From Daejeonella sp. (lineage in GTDB: Bacteria > Bacteroidota > Bacteroidia > Sphingobacteriales > Sphingobacteriaceae), in assembly GCF_030684675.1 (NCBI RefSeq), contig NZ_JAUXXZ010000052.1, positions 62,001 to 126,000 of the forward strand: DNA of 64,000 nucleotides, read 5' to 3'. Numbering within the stretch: the stretch's first letter is position 1; each line of letters opens with the position of its first letter. A program made the position numbers and the translations under genes. The notes under the pieces were generated by a model. The model searched no databases. It was not told where the DNA came from and was given only the letters and a program-made list of their open reading frames with translations. Below, in pieces: positions 1 through 8,494 of the stretch.

Positions 1-668
1 ACCCCTTTTGCGAAATTCAAAGGAATGAGAACGGTTTTATCGGCAGAAATACCCAGCATATCTTCACCCTCTTCCGTAAAAACCCCTATAATAGTCACTT
101 TCCTTCCAAATACCGTTATAACCTTCCCTATTGGATCCTGATTGGGAAACAAGCCATCAGCTATCGAATAACCAATAATGGCGATAGGTCTTCCACTTTT
201 TGATTCAGCATCCGTAAAATATCTTCCTGATTCAAAATCAAATTTCCAAACCTTATAATAATCATGAGATGCAGCAGAAATCTGTGCACCCTCAATACTA
301 TTGTTTTTATACTTAATGGTACGATTTCCAACACTGACCTCATATGAGATTCCTTCTGCATTCATTAAACGTTCAGTCAGCTTATCATAATCACGCAGGC
401 TGGGCTGTGGACGACTGATGTACTTCCACCATGGAAAATCGGGGCCACCAACCCATGGCCATTTCTGAATATAGATCGTATTACTTCCCAATTTTTCGAC
501 GCTGCTCTGAATATTATTGCGAAGGGTATCAACCGCCGAAAAAACGCCAATAATAGTCATGATACCAATCGTTATTCCTAACAATGATAAGATTGTCCTG
601 AGCTTATTCTGACGAAGTGCCTCATATGCAAACAGGAAGCTCTCCTTTAAAAGTTTGAGAAATATCAT
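1..668 (-). CDS. ABC transporter permease, MacB/FtsX type (partial, 3' end outside window)
   Basis: The minus strand reads open from an ATG at 668-666 to the window edge, giving 222 codons of the N-terminal part. It begins MIFLKLLKESFLFAYEALRQ, followed by the 'NKLRTILSLLGITIGIMTII' stretch. That stretch is the first transmembrane segment of MacB-type permeases (about residues 20-45). A periplasmic core domain follows, with 'GRYFTDAESKSGRPIAIIGY' and 'PIGKVITVFGRKVTIIGVF' typical of MacB_PCD. Such permeases work with a LolD/MacB-like ATPase to move lipoproteins, peptides or drugs across the envelope. An ATPase of the right family lies at 3964-4725 on the same strand, but whether they form a pair is inference. 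Family call is firm; substrate unknown. Confidence 0.9.
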   Translation of the reverse strand, partial: MIFLKLLKESFLFAYEALRQNKLRTILSLLGITIGIMTIIGVFSAVDTLRNNIQSSVEKLGSNTIYIQKWPWVGGPDFPWWKYISRPQPSLRDYDKLTERLMNAEGISYEVSVGNRTIKYKNNSIEGAQISAASHDYYKVWKFDFESGRYFTDAESKSGRPIAIIGYSIADGLFPNQDPIGKVITVFGRKVTIIGVFTEEGEDMLGISADKTVLIPLNFAKG

Positions 669-786
669 ATACCAGTTTAGACCAAATTTAACTAAAAACG
701 TTACAGCTCTGCTATGATTTAATCAGATAATAAAATATCAGGAGAAAATCTCCAAACTAGGCATTAAATTTGTAGTTTTATTTTGC

Positions 787-794
787 TAAATTTG
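787..794 (+). promoter_or_regulatory. Candidate -7 promoter element for queA
   Basis: TAAATTTG matches the Bacteroidota -7 consensus TAnnTTTG exactly and lies 26 nt before the queA ATG. No convincing -33 TTG sits at the normal spacing; the nearest TTTG (769-772) is only 14 nt away. The call rests on the -7 box and position. Confidence 0.5.
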
Positions 795-820
795 CGCCCT
801 TAAATCCATTAAACATCATT

Positions 821-1870
821 ATGAAATTATCTCAGTTCAAATTTGATTTACCTGATTCTTTAATCGCCCATAACCCTGTAGAAAATCGTGATGAAGCGCG
901 TCTAATGGTCTTAGACAAGAAAACCGGAGCAATTGAACATAAAATATTCAAAGATATTTTAGGACATTTTGACGAGAAGGATGTGATGATCATAAACAAT
1001 ACTAAGGTATTTCCTGCTCGTTTATATGGAAATAAAGAAAAAACCGGTGCTACCATCGAAGTTTTTCTTCTTCGTGAATTAAATCGCGAATTACGCCTTT
1101 GGGATGTTTTGGTTGACCCTGCCCGTAAAATCAGAGTTGGAAATAAATTATATTTTGGGGATGATGATCTTCTCGTGGCTGAAGTCGTAGATAACACTAC
1201 ATCCCGCGGAAGAACAATCAGATTTTTATTCGATGGTACTGATGAAGAGTTTCGTAGAAATATTGAAATCCTGGGTGAAACACCCCTGCCAAAATATATC
1301 AAACGTAAGGCGACTGCAGAAGATAAAGAACGCTACCAGACTATTTTTGCAAAAAATGAAGGTGCTGTTGCAGCTCCAACTGCCGGTTTACATTTCAGTC
1401 GCGAACTGATGAAACGTCTTGAGCTTAAAGGAGTAGATTTTGCAGAAGTCACACTTCATGTCGGCTTAGGAACATTCAGATCTGTTGAAGTTGAAGATCT
1501 AACCAAGCATAAAATGGATTCTGAGCAATTCATCATCGCCCAAAAAGATGCTGATCTTGTTAACAAAGCGATATTCGAAAAACGTAAAGTATGTGCTGTT
1601 GGTACCACTTCAATGCGTGCCATAGAATCTGCAGTTTCGGCAGGAAGAGAATTGAAAGCTGCAAACGACTGGACCAGTAAGTTCATTTTCCCACCATATG
1701 ATTTCAGTATTGCTAATTGCATGATTACTAACTTTCACACCCCTGAATCAACTTTATTGATGATGGTGGCTGCATTTGGAGGTTATGAGAACGTAATGAG
1801 GGCCTATGAAGTTGCTGTAAAAGAGAAATACCGCTTCTACAGCTATGGCGATGCGATGCTTATCATCTAA
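821..1870 (+). CDS. queA: S-adenosylmethionine:tRNA ribosyltransferase-isomerase
   Basis: A 349-residue protein of the usual QueA length. It transfers and isomerises the ribosyl moiety of SAM onto 7-aminomethyl-7-deazaguanine at the tRNA wobble position, giving epoxyqueuosine. Visible family motifs are the N-terminal '[20 protein letters not shown]', '[10 protein letters not shown]', '[10 protein letters not shown]' near the middle and '[13 protein letters not shown]', with '[19 protein letters not shown]' near the C-terminus. It is a single gene; ispD follows after 80 nt. No queuosine-pathway partner is present in the window. Start is the first ATG after a TAnnTTTG box. Confidence 0.97.
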   Translation: MKLSQFKFDLPDSLIAHNPVENRDEARLMVLDKKTGAIEHKIFKDILGHFDEKDVMIINNTKVFPARLYGNKEKTGATIEVFLLRELNRELRLWDVLVDPARKIRVGNKLYFGDDDLLVAEVVDNTTSRGRTIRFLFDGTDEEFRRNIEILGETPLPKYIKRKATAEDKERYQTIFAKNEGAVAAPTAGLHFSRELMKRLELKGVDFAEVTLHVGLGTFRSVEVEDLTKHKMDSEQFIIAQKDADLVNKAIFEKRKVCAVGTTSMRAIESAVSAGRELKAANDWTSKFIFPPYDFSIANCMITNFHTPESTLLMMVAAFGGYENVMRAYEVAVKEKYRFYSYGDAMLII

Positions 1871-1950
1871 GGTTTTTCAAAAAAGCCTCTTGGTATAAAA
1901 TTAGTTAAACACTGGTTTTTGGTTCTGAGGGGGTTTTCATATATTGAGCT

Positions 1951-2622
1951 GTGAAATACTTTGCAATCATTGTTGGTGGAGGTTCTGGTTCGAGAATGCT
2001 TTCGGAAATACCAAAACAGTTCATGCTGCTCAGAGGCCGTCCTGTTTTAATGCACACAATAGAAGCCTTCTATAAGTCTGACTACAATCCTGAAATTATT
2101 GTTGTGCTTAATGTCGATTTCCATCAATATTGGAAAAACCTCTGCGTAATGCATAATTTTTCCATTCCGCACCTACTAGTAAAGGGTGGGACACAACGCT
2201 TCGATTCTGTCAAAAACGGAATAAAATCAATAAAATCAAAAGCAATAATTGCCATTCATGATGCAGTAAGGCCACTCTTAAGCTGCCAGCTCATTGATCG
2301 TTCATTTCAGGAAGCTGAGTTATCAGGAAATGCTGTTGCCGCAATAAAAAGCAGAGACTCTGTTAGGCAGCAAATAGGAAAACATACGATTCCTCTCAAC
2401 AGGGAAGAAATATATCTCATACAAACTCCACAAACCTTTAGTTCTGACATTCTTAAAAAAGCCTATAAACAGGAATTTGAAAATGAATTTACCGATGATG
2501 CCTCCGTTGCAGAACGTTCAGGAATAAAAATCAACCTGATTGAAGGGGAACACAGAAATTTCAAGATCACTTTCCCTGAAGATATCAGGTTAGCCGAGAT
2601 CTATTTGAATCCAGGATTTTAA
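1951..2622 (+). CDS. ispD: 2-C-methyl-D-erythritol 4-phosphate cytidylyltransferase
   Basis: IspD couples CTP to methylerythritol phosphate in the non-mevalonate isoprenoid pathway. The 223-residue protein starts with GTG: the nucleotide-binding loop 'IIVGGGSGSRM' begins only seven residues in and no ATG precedes it, so the GTG at 1951 is needed. Other family features are 'IPKQFMLLRGRPVLMHTIEA', 'IAIHDAVRPLLS' (the conserved D-A-V-R-P) and 'LIQTPQTFSSDILKKAY', then 'TDDASVAE' near the C-terminus. The loop reads GGG where many homologues have AAGxG, a known Bacteroidota variation as far as I recall. Probably cotranscribed with queA. Confidence 0.95.
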   Translation: MKYFAIIVGGGSGSRMLSEIPKQFMLLRGRPVLMHTIEAFYKSDYNPEIIVVLNVDFHQYWKNLCVMHNFSIPHLLVKGGTQRFDSVKNGIKSIKSKAIIAIHDAVRPLLSCQLIDRSFQEAELSGNAVAAIKSRDSVRQQIGKHTIPLNREEIYLIQTPQTFSSDILKKAYKQEFENEFTDDASVAERSGIKINLIEGEHRNFKITFPEDIRLAEIYLNPGF

Positions 2623-2666
2623 GTTGCGCCCATTCTTATCAGAACAGGCACAAGCTTAAAGACAGA

Positions 2667-2822
2667 TTATATAGAGCCTCCTCTGATTACCCTAAGCAAT
2701 ATCGCAACAATTGCGATTACTAAAAGCACGTGTATAAGATTACCTCCTATTGGAGAGACAAAAGCGCCGAAAATCCAAAGGATGATCAAAATAACGGCAA
2801 TCAGATAAAGTAAATTTCCCAT
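2667..2822 (-). CDS. Small hydrophobic protein, lmo0937 family-like
   Basis: A 51-codon ORF on the minus strand, ATG at 2822-2820 and TAA at 2669-2667. It begins MGNLLYLIAVILIILWIFGA and ends 'LLVIAIVAILLRVIRGGSI'. It has two hydrophobic segments separated by a short Gly/Pro turn (SPIGGN). The pattern matches the widespread approximately 50-residue 'lmo0937' membrane proteins, often present in several copies in Bacteroidota and linked to general stress. Function unknown. The ORF is short but the amino-acid pattern is convincing. Confidence 0.8.
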   Translation of the reverse strand: MGNLLYLIAVILIILWIFGAFVSPIGGNLIHVLLVIAIVAILLRVIRGGSI

Positions 2823-2922
2823 AGTTTTAAGTTTTAGTGAATGATTCTAGATCAGTAACACTAAAACTGTACCATTATTCGAACATGAATTTATTAGGGG
2901 AAATAATACTGAAATGAAGCAC

Positions 2923-2957
2923 AAAAAAAGAGCCCTGTAATTCAGGGCTCTTTTTTT
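2923..2957. terminator. Bidirectional rho-independent terminator
   Basis: A perfect 15-bp inverted repeat (arms 2923-2937 and 2943-2957, loop TAATT) of the form A7-GAGCCCTG / CAGGGCTC-T7. It has a T run in both directions. It overlaps the last two bases of the DUF2795 stop codon, so it ends that minus-strand gene and would also block transcription entering from the plus strand. Confidence 0.92.
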
Positions 2958-3177
2958 AATATTCATCTTCATTAAAGAAGAAATCATCTTTAGTGGGATA
3001 ATCCGGCCAAATCTCTTCAATATTTTCATAGGGTTCACCATCGTCTTCCAGAGCCTGAAGATTTTCTATAACCTCTACTGGAGCACCTGAACGAATCGCG
3101 TAATCAATAAGTTCGTCTTTCGTTGCCGGCCATGGTGCGTCTTCCAAATGAGACGCTAATTCTAATGTCCAATACAT
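2956..3177 (-). CDS. DUF2795 domain-containing protein
   Basis: A 73-residue acidic protein, MYWTLELASHLEDAPWPATK onward, with 'KDELIDYAIRSGAPVEVIENLQALEDDGEPYENIEEIWPDY'. This matches the DUF2795 helical family common in Bacteroidota, where the family is usually a single short domain. No catalytic motif is visible; function unknown. It has its own promoter-like box upstream and a strong terminator at its stop codon, so it is likely monocistronic. Confidence 0.88.
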   Translation of the reverse strand: MYWTLELASHLEDAPWPATKDELIDYAIRSGAPVEVIENLQALEDDGEPYENIEEIWPDYPTKDDFFFNEDEY

Positions 3178-3209
3178 ATTTCTTAGAATTTGATTTATAC
3201 TAATTTTTG

Positions 3210-3241
3210 CAAAAATATAATAATTTAAATAAGAATATCAA
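3210..3241 (-). promoter_or_regulatory. Promoter of the DUF2795 gene (-33 TTG, -7 TATTTTTG)
   Basis: Read on the minus strand, TTG (3241-3239) and TATTTTTG (3217-3210) are separated by 21 nt. This matches the Bacteroidota TTG-N19-21-TAnnTTTG arrangement. The start codon lies 32 nt downstream of the -7 box. Confidence 0.65.
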
Positions 3242-3260
3242 TTATTTTCTAACATGTTAT

Positions 3261-3809
3261 TTATACACGTGGAAACCATTGATTTTCAGGTACATTGATG
3301 TCGAAACACAATTTCCTGGCAAGTACAAAAAGGTAATCACTTAGTCTGTTCAGATATATCACTACTTTATCGTCAACAAAACTTTCAGACTTCAGATGTA
3401 CAATTATCCGCTCCGCCCTTCTGCATACGCATCTCGAAATATGGCAAAATGAAACTGCCTGACTTCCTCCTGGTAAAATAAAATGCTTAAGTTCTGGAAG
3501 TACGGCATTCATCGCATCGATCTCTTTCTCAAGCAAGCTAATATCTGATAAATGCAGATCAGGGATCTTCATCTTTGATTTCTCAGGATCAGAAGCAAGA
3601 GATGCACCTATTGTAAACAATCTGTCCTGAATTTCCTTCAATATGTCCTTATGAGCAGAATTAATATCATGATCCCTGATCATACCAATGTATGAGTTAA
3701 GTTCATCAACAGTGCCATAGCTCTCAATCCTCAGATCATATTTTGGAACACGGGTGCCACCAATCAATGAAGTTAGTCCCTCATCCCCTGTTTTCGTATA
3801 AATTTTCAT
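3261..3809 (-). CDS. ATP:cob(I)alamin adenosyltransferase, PduO type
   Basis: A 182-residue protein that adenosylates cob(I)alamin to make coenzyme B12. Family signatures: N-terminal 'MKIYTKTGDEGLTSLIGGTR' (ATP-binding loop TKTGD-G-T-L-GG.RV.K), 'GTVDELNSYIGMIR', 'FILPGGSQAVSFCHISRCVC' followed by 'RRAERIIVHL', and 'YLNRLSDYLFVLARKLC' near the end. Full family length. It stands alone here, with no cobalamin biosynthesis gene in the window; a salvage or methylmalonyl-CoA mutase support role is inference. Confidence 0.96.
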   Translation of the reverse strand: MKIYTKTGDEGLTSLIGGTRVPKYDLRIESYGTVDELNSYIGMIRDHDINSAHKDILKEIQDRLFTIGASLASDPEKSKMKIPDLHLSDISLLEKEIDAMNAVLPELKHFILPGGSQAVSFCHISRCVCRRAERIIVHLKSESFVDDKVVIYLNRLSDYLFVLARKLCFDINVPENQWFPRV

Positions 3810-3963
3810 TTGAATTCAATTATAATTGACGGGGCTAAGTTAAAGCACTATATAGTTACAAGAAAGCTATATTAAGAATTATTCTTGCAAGAACTTCCGA
3901 GGTATTAAACCGATTGAACACAATTCGGGATGTCTTAAAACTTATAACCTATAACTTACAAAC

Positions 3964-4725
3964 CTACTGTATATTCTCAAAATCAGATCCTTTGTTCTGC
4001 ATATCAGCCAGACGCGGAGACACCGATTTAACATTCGGGTTTAAATAATCATTCTCAATCAATCCATCGCGCATACGAACGATTCTGTGAGCATGCTGCG
4101 CAATATCCTCTTCGTGAGTTACCAGTATAATTGTATTTCCTTTGGAATGAATCTCTTCCAATAAGCCCATTATTTCGACAGATGTTTTAGTATCAAGATT
4201 ACCTGTTGGCTCATCTGCCAGAATGATGGAAGGATTATTTACAAGTGCACGGGCAACTGCTACCCTCTGACGCTGCCCACCAGAAAGCTCATTTGGTTTA
4301 TGATGAACCCTGTTACCCAAACCCACACTTTCCAAAGTCTTTTGAGCGCGATCTTCCCGCTGTGCACGACCTACTCCTGCGTAAACCAATGGCAGGGCGA
4401 CATTTTCCAAGGAAGATGAACGGGGCAATAAATTAAAGGTTTGGAATACAAAACCAATCTCCTTATTTCTTATCTCGGCAAGTTCACTGTCACTCATCTC
4501 ACTTACCTGATTGCCGTTTAATATATAGGTACCCTTGGTTGGAGTATCAAGACAACCCAGAATATTCATTAAAGTTGATTTACCAGACCCTGAAGGGCCC
4601 ATCAGGGCAACAAATTCACCCTTTTCAATGGTTAGACTTACTGATTTCAGGGCATGAATAGTTTCCGCACCGATTACATATTTCCTGCCGATATCTAATA
4701 GTGTAATAAGAGGATCTTTGGCCAT
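3964..4725 (-). CDS. ABC transporter ATP-binding protein, MacB/LolD family
   Basis: A 253-residue nucleotide-binding subunit. Walker A '[15 protein letters not shown]' is near residue 43, followed by the Q-loop '[19 protein letters not shown]'. The ABC signature '[16 protein letters not shown]', Walker B '[12 protein letters not shown]' and the switch His in 'ILVTHEED' complete the set. The '[10 protein letters not shown]' and 'N-L-L-P' context is that of LolD/MacB/FtsE-like ATPases, which energise permeases of the kind at 1-668. A C-terminal tail of about 30 residues follows the H-loop. gatC lies upstream on the same strand; partner permease not proven. Confidence 0.95.
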   Translation of the reverse strand: MAKDPLITLLDIGRKYVIGAETIHALKSVSLTIEKGEFVALMGPSGSGKSTLMNILGCLDTPTKGTYILNGNQVSEMSDSELAEIRNKEIGFVFQTFNLLPRSSSLENVALPLVYAGVGRAQREDRAQKTLESVGLGNRVHHKPNELSGGQRQRVAVARALVNNPSIILADEPTGNLDTKTSVEIMGLLEEIHSKGNTIILVTHEEDIAQHAHRIVRMRDGLIENDYLNPNVKSVSPRLADMQNKGSDFENIQ

Positions 4726-4777
4726 GTTTTTCTTCTTAGACTACCGGTATAAACCATTTGTTACAGCTTTGTTCAAA

Positions 4778-5071
4778 TTAGGATTTATTAATCACTTTTG
4801 CTACCCTAAAGAATTTTCCATCCTGCTTTGGGGCATTTTTCAATGCTTGCTCCCTGCTGATCTCGTGTTTTACCAAATCTTCGCGGAGAACATTCACCTC
4901 ATCACTCATATAAACCAGGGGATCAACCCCTTCGGTATCAACCTCGTTGAGTTTGTCCATGAATGTCAGAATTTTATTCATATCATCTAACAAACCCTGC
5001 TTTTCATCATCATGCACTTCAAGCCTTGCAAGATGAGCTACCTTATCAATCATTTCCAGGTCTACTTTCAT
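4778..5071 (-). CDS. gatC: Asp-tRNA(Asn)/Glu-tRNA(Gln) amidotransferase subunit C
   Basis: A 97-residue protein of normal GatC size: 'MIDKVAHLARLEVHDDEKQG', 'DMNKILTFMDKLNEVDTEGV', 'DPLVYMSDEVNVLREDLV' and 'ALKNAPKQDGKFFRVAKVI'. GatC stabilises the GatA-GatB complex that transamidates misacylated Glu-tRNA(Gln) or Asp-tRNA(Asn). gatA and gatB are not in the window. The window also encodes asnS, so the enzyme here more likely serves Gln-tRNA, which is inference. plsC begins upstream on the same strand with a 39-nt gap. Confidence 0.95.
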   Translation of the reverse strand: MKVDLEMIDKVAHLARLEVHDDEKQGLLDDMNKILTFMDKLNEVDTEGVDPLVYMSDEVNVLREDLVKHEISREQALKNAPKQDGKFFRVAKVINKS

Positions 5072-5110
5072 TTCTTCTATTAAATTTTAATAAGATTGAT
5101 AAAATCCATT

Positions 5111-5860
5111 TCATAAAGGTTTTACATTATCATGAATCATCAGAGAATCATTTATTATGTTATACACCCTGTCCTTCAAATCTTCGGCATCTGCCGCATT
5201 CATTTCCTTAGTCCCGATCGGAGCATGAACACAAATATCGCAAATACCCGGGGCACTTCCATGCTGTTTACCATCATCCCACATCAAATTCCAGCTATTT
5301 CGTATGGTAACGGGCAAAATCGATACTCCATTTTCAATAGCCAGTTTAAAAGGACCATTTTTGAAAGGCTGTAACACTGGAGGATAAGATTCACTGATCA
5401 TTCCCTCCGGAAAAATCACCAGATGTTTCCCTTCCTTTAAGTTTTCGCCGGCCTTTTTAAATGCTCTGAATGCCGACATTTTACTGTCCCTGTTCAATGG
5501 AATATCAATAGTCCGGAAGTAAATCCCTGTAATAAAGTTCTTCAGCAGCTCTTCCTTACCCATAAACACATAATTCCGTTTGGCAAGAAGAATAATGGCT
5601 GTTATATCAAGATTTGAGGTATGATTAGCACAGATAATGTAATTTTTTGACCAGTCAATTTTTTCTTCAAATGTATACCGGAAGATAAAACCCGAAAATA
5701 CTGAGCTGAGATAACTAAAATACCATCTCAATCTGTTCATTGCATGAAACTTCACCGGCTTGCGCGAAAAGAAGAATATTGCCGGATAAAGAGTAGAAAA
5801 GATCAGTGCAAGTGAAATCTGAAAATAATAAAGATGAATACTTTTAAATAGCCTTTTCAT
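5111..5860 (-). CDS. plsC: 1-acyl-sn-glycerol-3-phosphate acyltransferase
   Basis: A 249-residue membrane-associated acyltransferase that makes phosphatidic acid from lysophosphatidic acid. An N-terminal hydrophobic segment (about residues 10-31) precedes the catalytic HX4D motif 'ANHTSNLDITAI'. Then come 'MGKEELLKNFITGIYFRTID', the acyl-acceptor motif 'VIFPEGMISES' and 'PFKNGPFKLAIENGVSILPV'. Order and spacing of the four acyltransferase blocks are normal. gatC follows on the same strand. Confidence 0.94.
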   Translation of the reverse strand: MKRLFKSIHLYYFQISLALIFSTLYPAIFFFSRKPVKFHAMNRLRWYFSYLSSVFSGFIFRYTFEEKIDWSKNYIICANHTSNLDITAIILLAKRNYVFMGKEELLKNFITGIYFRTIDIPLNRDSKMSAFRAFKKAGENLKEGKHLVIFPEGMISESYPPVLQPFKNGPFKLAIENGVSILPVTIRNSWNLMWDDGKQHGSAPGICDICVHAPIGTKEMNAADAEDLKDRVYNIINDSLMIHDNVKPL

Positions 5861-5865
5861 TCCCT

Positions 5866-5873
5866 CAAAAATA
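5866..5873 (-). promoter_or_regulatory. Candidate -7 element immediately before plsC
   Basis: Minus-strand TATTTTTG ends only 5 nt before the plsC ATG. If used, transcription would start at or next to the start codon, giving a leaderless mRNA. No TTG at the -33 position is visible, so confidence is modest. Confidence 0.35.
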
Positions 5874-5958
5874 GAAAATTACATTGATGTTTTCAGATTA
5901 GACCTGGTTTTGAACCTGCTCAGCCTTAGTTCAGAAAAAATCCTTAATTTCGCGGCTT

Positions 5959-6954
5959 ATGGAAACTGTTGTAAGTGGTATCCGCAGTACCGGTAAACTG
6001 CATTTAGGGAATTTCTATGGCGCTGTAAAGAACTTTGTTCAGATGCAGAATGAATATAATTGCTATTTTTTTATAGCTGATTATCATTCACTGACTACCC
6101 ATCCTACGCCCGAAGATTTACATGGTAACGTAAAGCAGGTGCTGGTAGAGTACCTTGCTGCTGGAATTGACCCTGAAAAAGCAACTATTTATGTTCAATC
6201 AGATGTTCCTGAAATTGCAGAGTTATACCTTTATCTGAATATGAATGCCTATTTGGGCGAACTCGAAAGAAGCACCTCATTCAAAGATAAAGTTCGCGCT
6301 CATCCCGACAACGTTAATGCAGGATTACTGACCTACCCGGTACTTATGGCTGCAGATATTCTTATCCATAAAGCGACCAAGGTTCCTGTTGGAAAGGACC
6401 AGGAACAGCACCTGGAAATGTCAAGAACTTTCGGAAATCGTTTCAACAGATTATATAAAACAGAGTATTTCCCTGAACCTTTTGCATTTAATTTTACTGA
6501 GAAACTCGTTAAAGTTCCGGGTCTTGATGGCAAGGGAAAAATGGGTAAATCTGAAGGTGAAGGTAATGCTGTTTATTTATCCGATGAACCTGAAGTAATT
6601 CGTAAAAAAGTAATGCGAGCCGTTAGTGACGGGGGGCCAACCGAAGAAAATCAGCAAAAACCCGAGGCAATTCAAAACCTGTTCGACCTGATGAAAATCG
6701 TTTCATCTGCTGATACTTATGATCATTTTGATTCCCTATATAATCAGTGTGCAATACGCTACGGTGATTTTAAGAAGCAGCTTGCTGAGGATATGATTCT
6801 TTCTACAGCACCAATCCGTGAGAGAATCAATGAAATTGCCCGGGACGAGACCTATTTAAGGGAGGTTGCCCGGTTTGGAGCAATAAAAGCTCGCGAAAGT
6901 GCTTCTAAAACGATCAGAGAGGTGCGCCAGATCATTGGATTTAAAAGTTTCTAA
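5959..6954 (+). CDS. trpS: Tryptophanyl-tRNA synthetase
   Basis: A class I synthetase of 331 residues. The HIGH-like motif is 'STGKLHLGNFYGAVKNF' at about residues 10-26 and the KMSKS-like motif is 'GKGKMGKSEGEGNAVYLSDE' near residue 195. The substrate region 'YPVLMAADILIHKATKVPVG' followed by 'KDQEQHLEMSR' is characteristic of TrpRS. It charges tRNA(Trp), the same tRNA whose charging level the trp attenuator at 49.4-49.5 kb would sense. Start is the first ATG, 17 codons before the HIGH-like motif is complete. Confidence 0.97.
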   Translation: METVVSGIRSTGKLHLGNFYGAVKNFVQMQNEYNCYFFIADYHSLTTHPTPEDLHGNVKQVLVEYLAAGIDPEKATIYVQSDVPEIAELYLYLNMNAYLGELERSTSFKDKVRAHPDNVNAGLLTYPVLMAADILIHKATKVPVGKDQEQHLEMSRTFGNRFNRLYKTEYFPEPFAFNFTEKLVKVPGLDGKGKMGKSEGEGNAVYLSDEPEVIRKKVMRAVSDGGPTEENQQKPEAIQNLFDLMKIVSSADTYDHFDSLYNQCAIRYGDFKKQLAEDMILSTAPIRERINEIARDETYLREVARFGAIKARESASKTIREVRQIIGFKSF

Positions 6955-7032
6955 ATTTAGCTTGATTAAAAAAAACAATTTGTATTTTAAGACACGCTTT
7001 GCGGCCATCGCTTTGCACTTACCATAATTATC

Positions 7033-7647
7033 ATGCACATAGCTATCGTTGGAAATATCGGAGCAGGTAAAACTACTCTGACAGAATTACTTGCCAAACA
7101 TTTGAGTTATGAAGCGCAGTTCGAAGCTGTTGAGAATAACCCCTATCTGGAAGATTTTTATAGTGATATGAAACGCTGGAGTTTTAATCTCCAGATCTAT
7201 TTTTTGAATAGTCGTTTCCAGCAAATCCTGGAACTTCAAACCGAAAACCGCAACATCATCCAGGATCGTACTATTTATGAGGATGCCTATATTTTTGCAG
7301 AGAACCTGCATGATATGGGTTTAATGACCTCACGGGATTATGAAAACTACCGCGCAATCTTTGATAATATCACCTCTTTCATAAAACCACCAGACCTGCT
7401 GATTTATCTGAGAGCGTCTGTACCTACTCTTGTCAATAATATTCAACGAAGAGGCAGGGAATATGAGGCAGGGATCAGGCTTGATTATCTCTCAAAACTA
7501 AATGAGAAATACAAAAAGTGGATCGACTCCTATACTCAGGGTAAATTACTGATTCTTGACAAGGATAAACTCGATTTCGCCAATAAGCCTGAGGATCTTG
7601 GCTTTGTTATTAACAGCATTGAGAGGGAAATAAACGGATTGTTTTAA
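7033..7647 (+). CDS. Deoxynucleoside kinase (dGK/dCK family)
   Basis: A 204-residue P-loop kinase that phosphorylates deoxynucleosides in nucleotide salvage. Walker A 'IVGNIGAGKTTLTELLAKHL' is at the N-terminus, 'VENNPYLEDFYSDMKRWSFN' forms the substrate pocket, and 'QDRTIYEDAYIFAENLH' is the DRS-like catalytic motif. 'LIYLRASVPTLVNNIQRRGR' is followed by E-Y-E (lid arginines). Specific base preference cannot be read from the sequence. It is followed after 25 nt by kdsB. Confidence 0.93.
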   Translation: MHIAIVGNIGAGKTTLTELLAKHLSYEAQFEAVENNPYLEDFYSDMKRWSFNLQIYFLNSRFQQILELQTENRNIIQDRTIYEDAYIFAENLHDMGLMTSRDYENYRAIFDNITSFIKPPDLLIYLRASVPTLVNNIQRRGREYEAGIRLDYLSKLNEKYKKWIDSYTQGKLLILDKDKLDFANKPEDLGFVINSIEREINGLF

Positions 7648-7672
7648 TTCGTAGCAAATAATATTTTGTCCA

Positions 7673-8413
7673 ATGAGGATACTCGGAGTCATCCCTGCCC
7701 GTTACGAATCCAGCCGCTTTCCCGGAAAGCCATTGATCGATATTGCAGGTAAAAGTATGATAGAACGCGTCTATGGACAGTGTTTAAAATCATCTTCACT
7801 TAGCAAAGTAATTGTAGCCACCGATGATCAGCGCATCGCAGATCATGTAAGCTTATTCGGAGGAAATGTCGCAATGACCTCCAATAAGCATCAGAGCGGT
7901 ACCGACCGCTGTGCTGAAGTAGCAAATAACTGCCCTGAATTTGATATCCTCATTAACATTCAGGGTGATGAGCCCATGATCGATCCAAATCAAATCGATC
8001 TTTTATGCAAATGCTTTGAAGATCCACAGACTTCTATTGCAACACTGGTTAAGAAAATCAGTACGAATGATGAGCTTTTTAATGAGAATACTCCCAAGGT
8101 TATCCTCAATAAAAACAAGGAGGCCATACTTTTTAGCAGAACTGCGATTCCATTTCTGAGAGGTAAAGCAAGAGAGACCTGGATAGAACATTATACCTTT
8201 TTCAAACACATTGGGGTTTACGGATTCAGAACTGAGACGTTAAAGAATCTCACTAAGCTACCCTTATCAGGCCTCGAAACTGCTGAGGCTCTGGAACAAC
8301 TACGATGGATAGAAAACGGATACCGGATTCATGCGGCAATCACCAATCAGGAAAGCCAGGCTATAGATACTCCTGAAGACCTGGAAAAATTACTCAAATT
8401 GATCCAGCCCTGA
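7673..8413 (+). CDS. kdsB: 3-deoxy-manno-octulosonate cytidylyltransferase
   Basis: A 246-residue CMP-KDO synthetase. It activates KDO with CTP for lipopolysaccharide inner-core assembly, in line with a Gram-negative cell. Motifs are 'VIPARYESSRFPGKPLIDIA' at the N-terminus, 'VATDDQRI', 'SGTDRCAEV' and 'ILINIQGDEPMIDPNQID', with 'HIGVYGFRTETL' and 'ALEQLRWIENGYRIH' near the end. Full family length. It sits 25 nt behind the deoxynucleoside kinase and is probably cotranscribed with it. Confidence 0.97.
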   Translation: MRILGVIPARYESSRFPGKPLIDIAGKSMIERVYGQCLKSSSLSKVIVATDDQRIADHVSLFGGNVAMTSNKHQSGTDRCAEVANNCPEFDILINIQGDEPMIDPNQIDLLCKCFEDPQTSIATLVKKISTNDELFNENTPKVILNKNKEAILFSRTAIPFLRGKARETWIEHYTFFKHIGVYGFRTETLKNLTKLPLSGLETAEALEQLRWIENGYRIHAAITNQESQAIDTPEDLEKLLKLIQP

Positions 8414-8494
8414 AAATTTATCATCAAATTTTCACAGACATTCAGCCTTCTGAATTATTTATTTAAATTGTCAGAAGATATAATCAAGCTTAAT

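Noticed and set aside
161-361. Short minus-strand ORF
   Set aside because: Out of frame with the permease, whose conserved MacB sequence covers the whole of 1-668.
3920-3963. Short AT-rich direct repeat (CTTATAACCTATAACTTAC)
   Set aside because: Too short and degenerate to call a repeat family from one copy.
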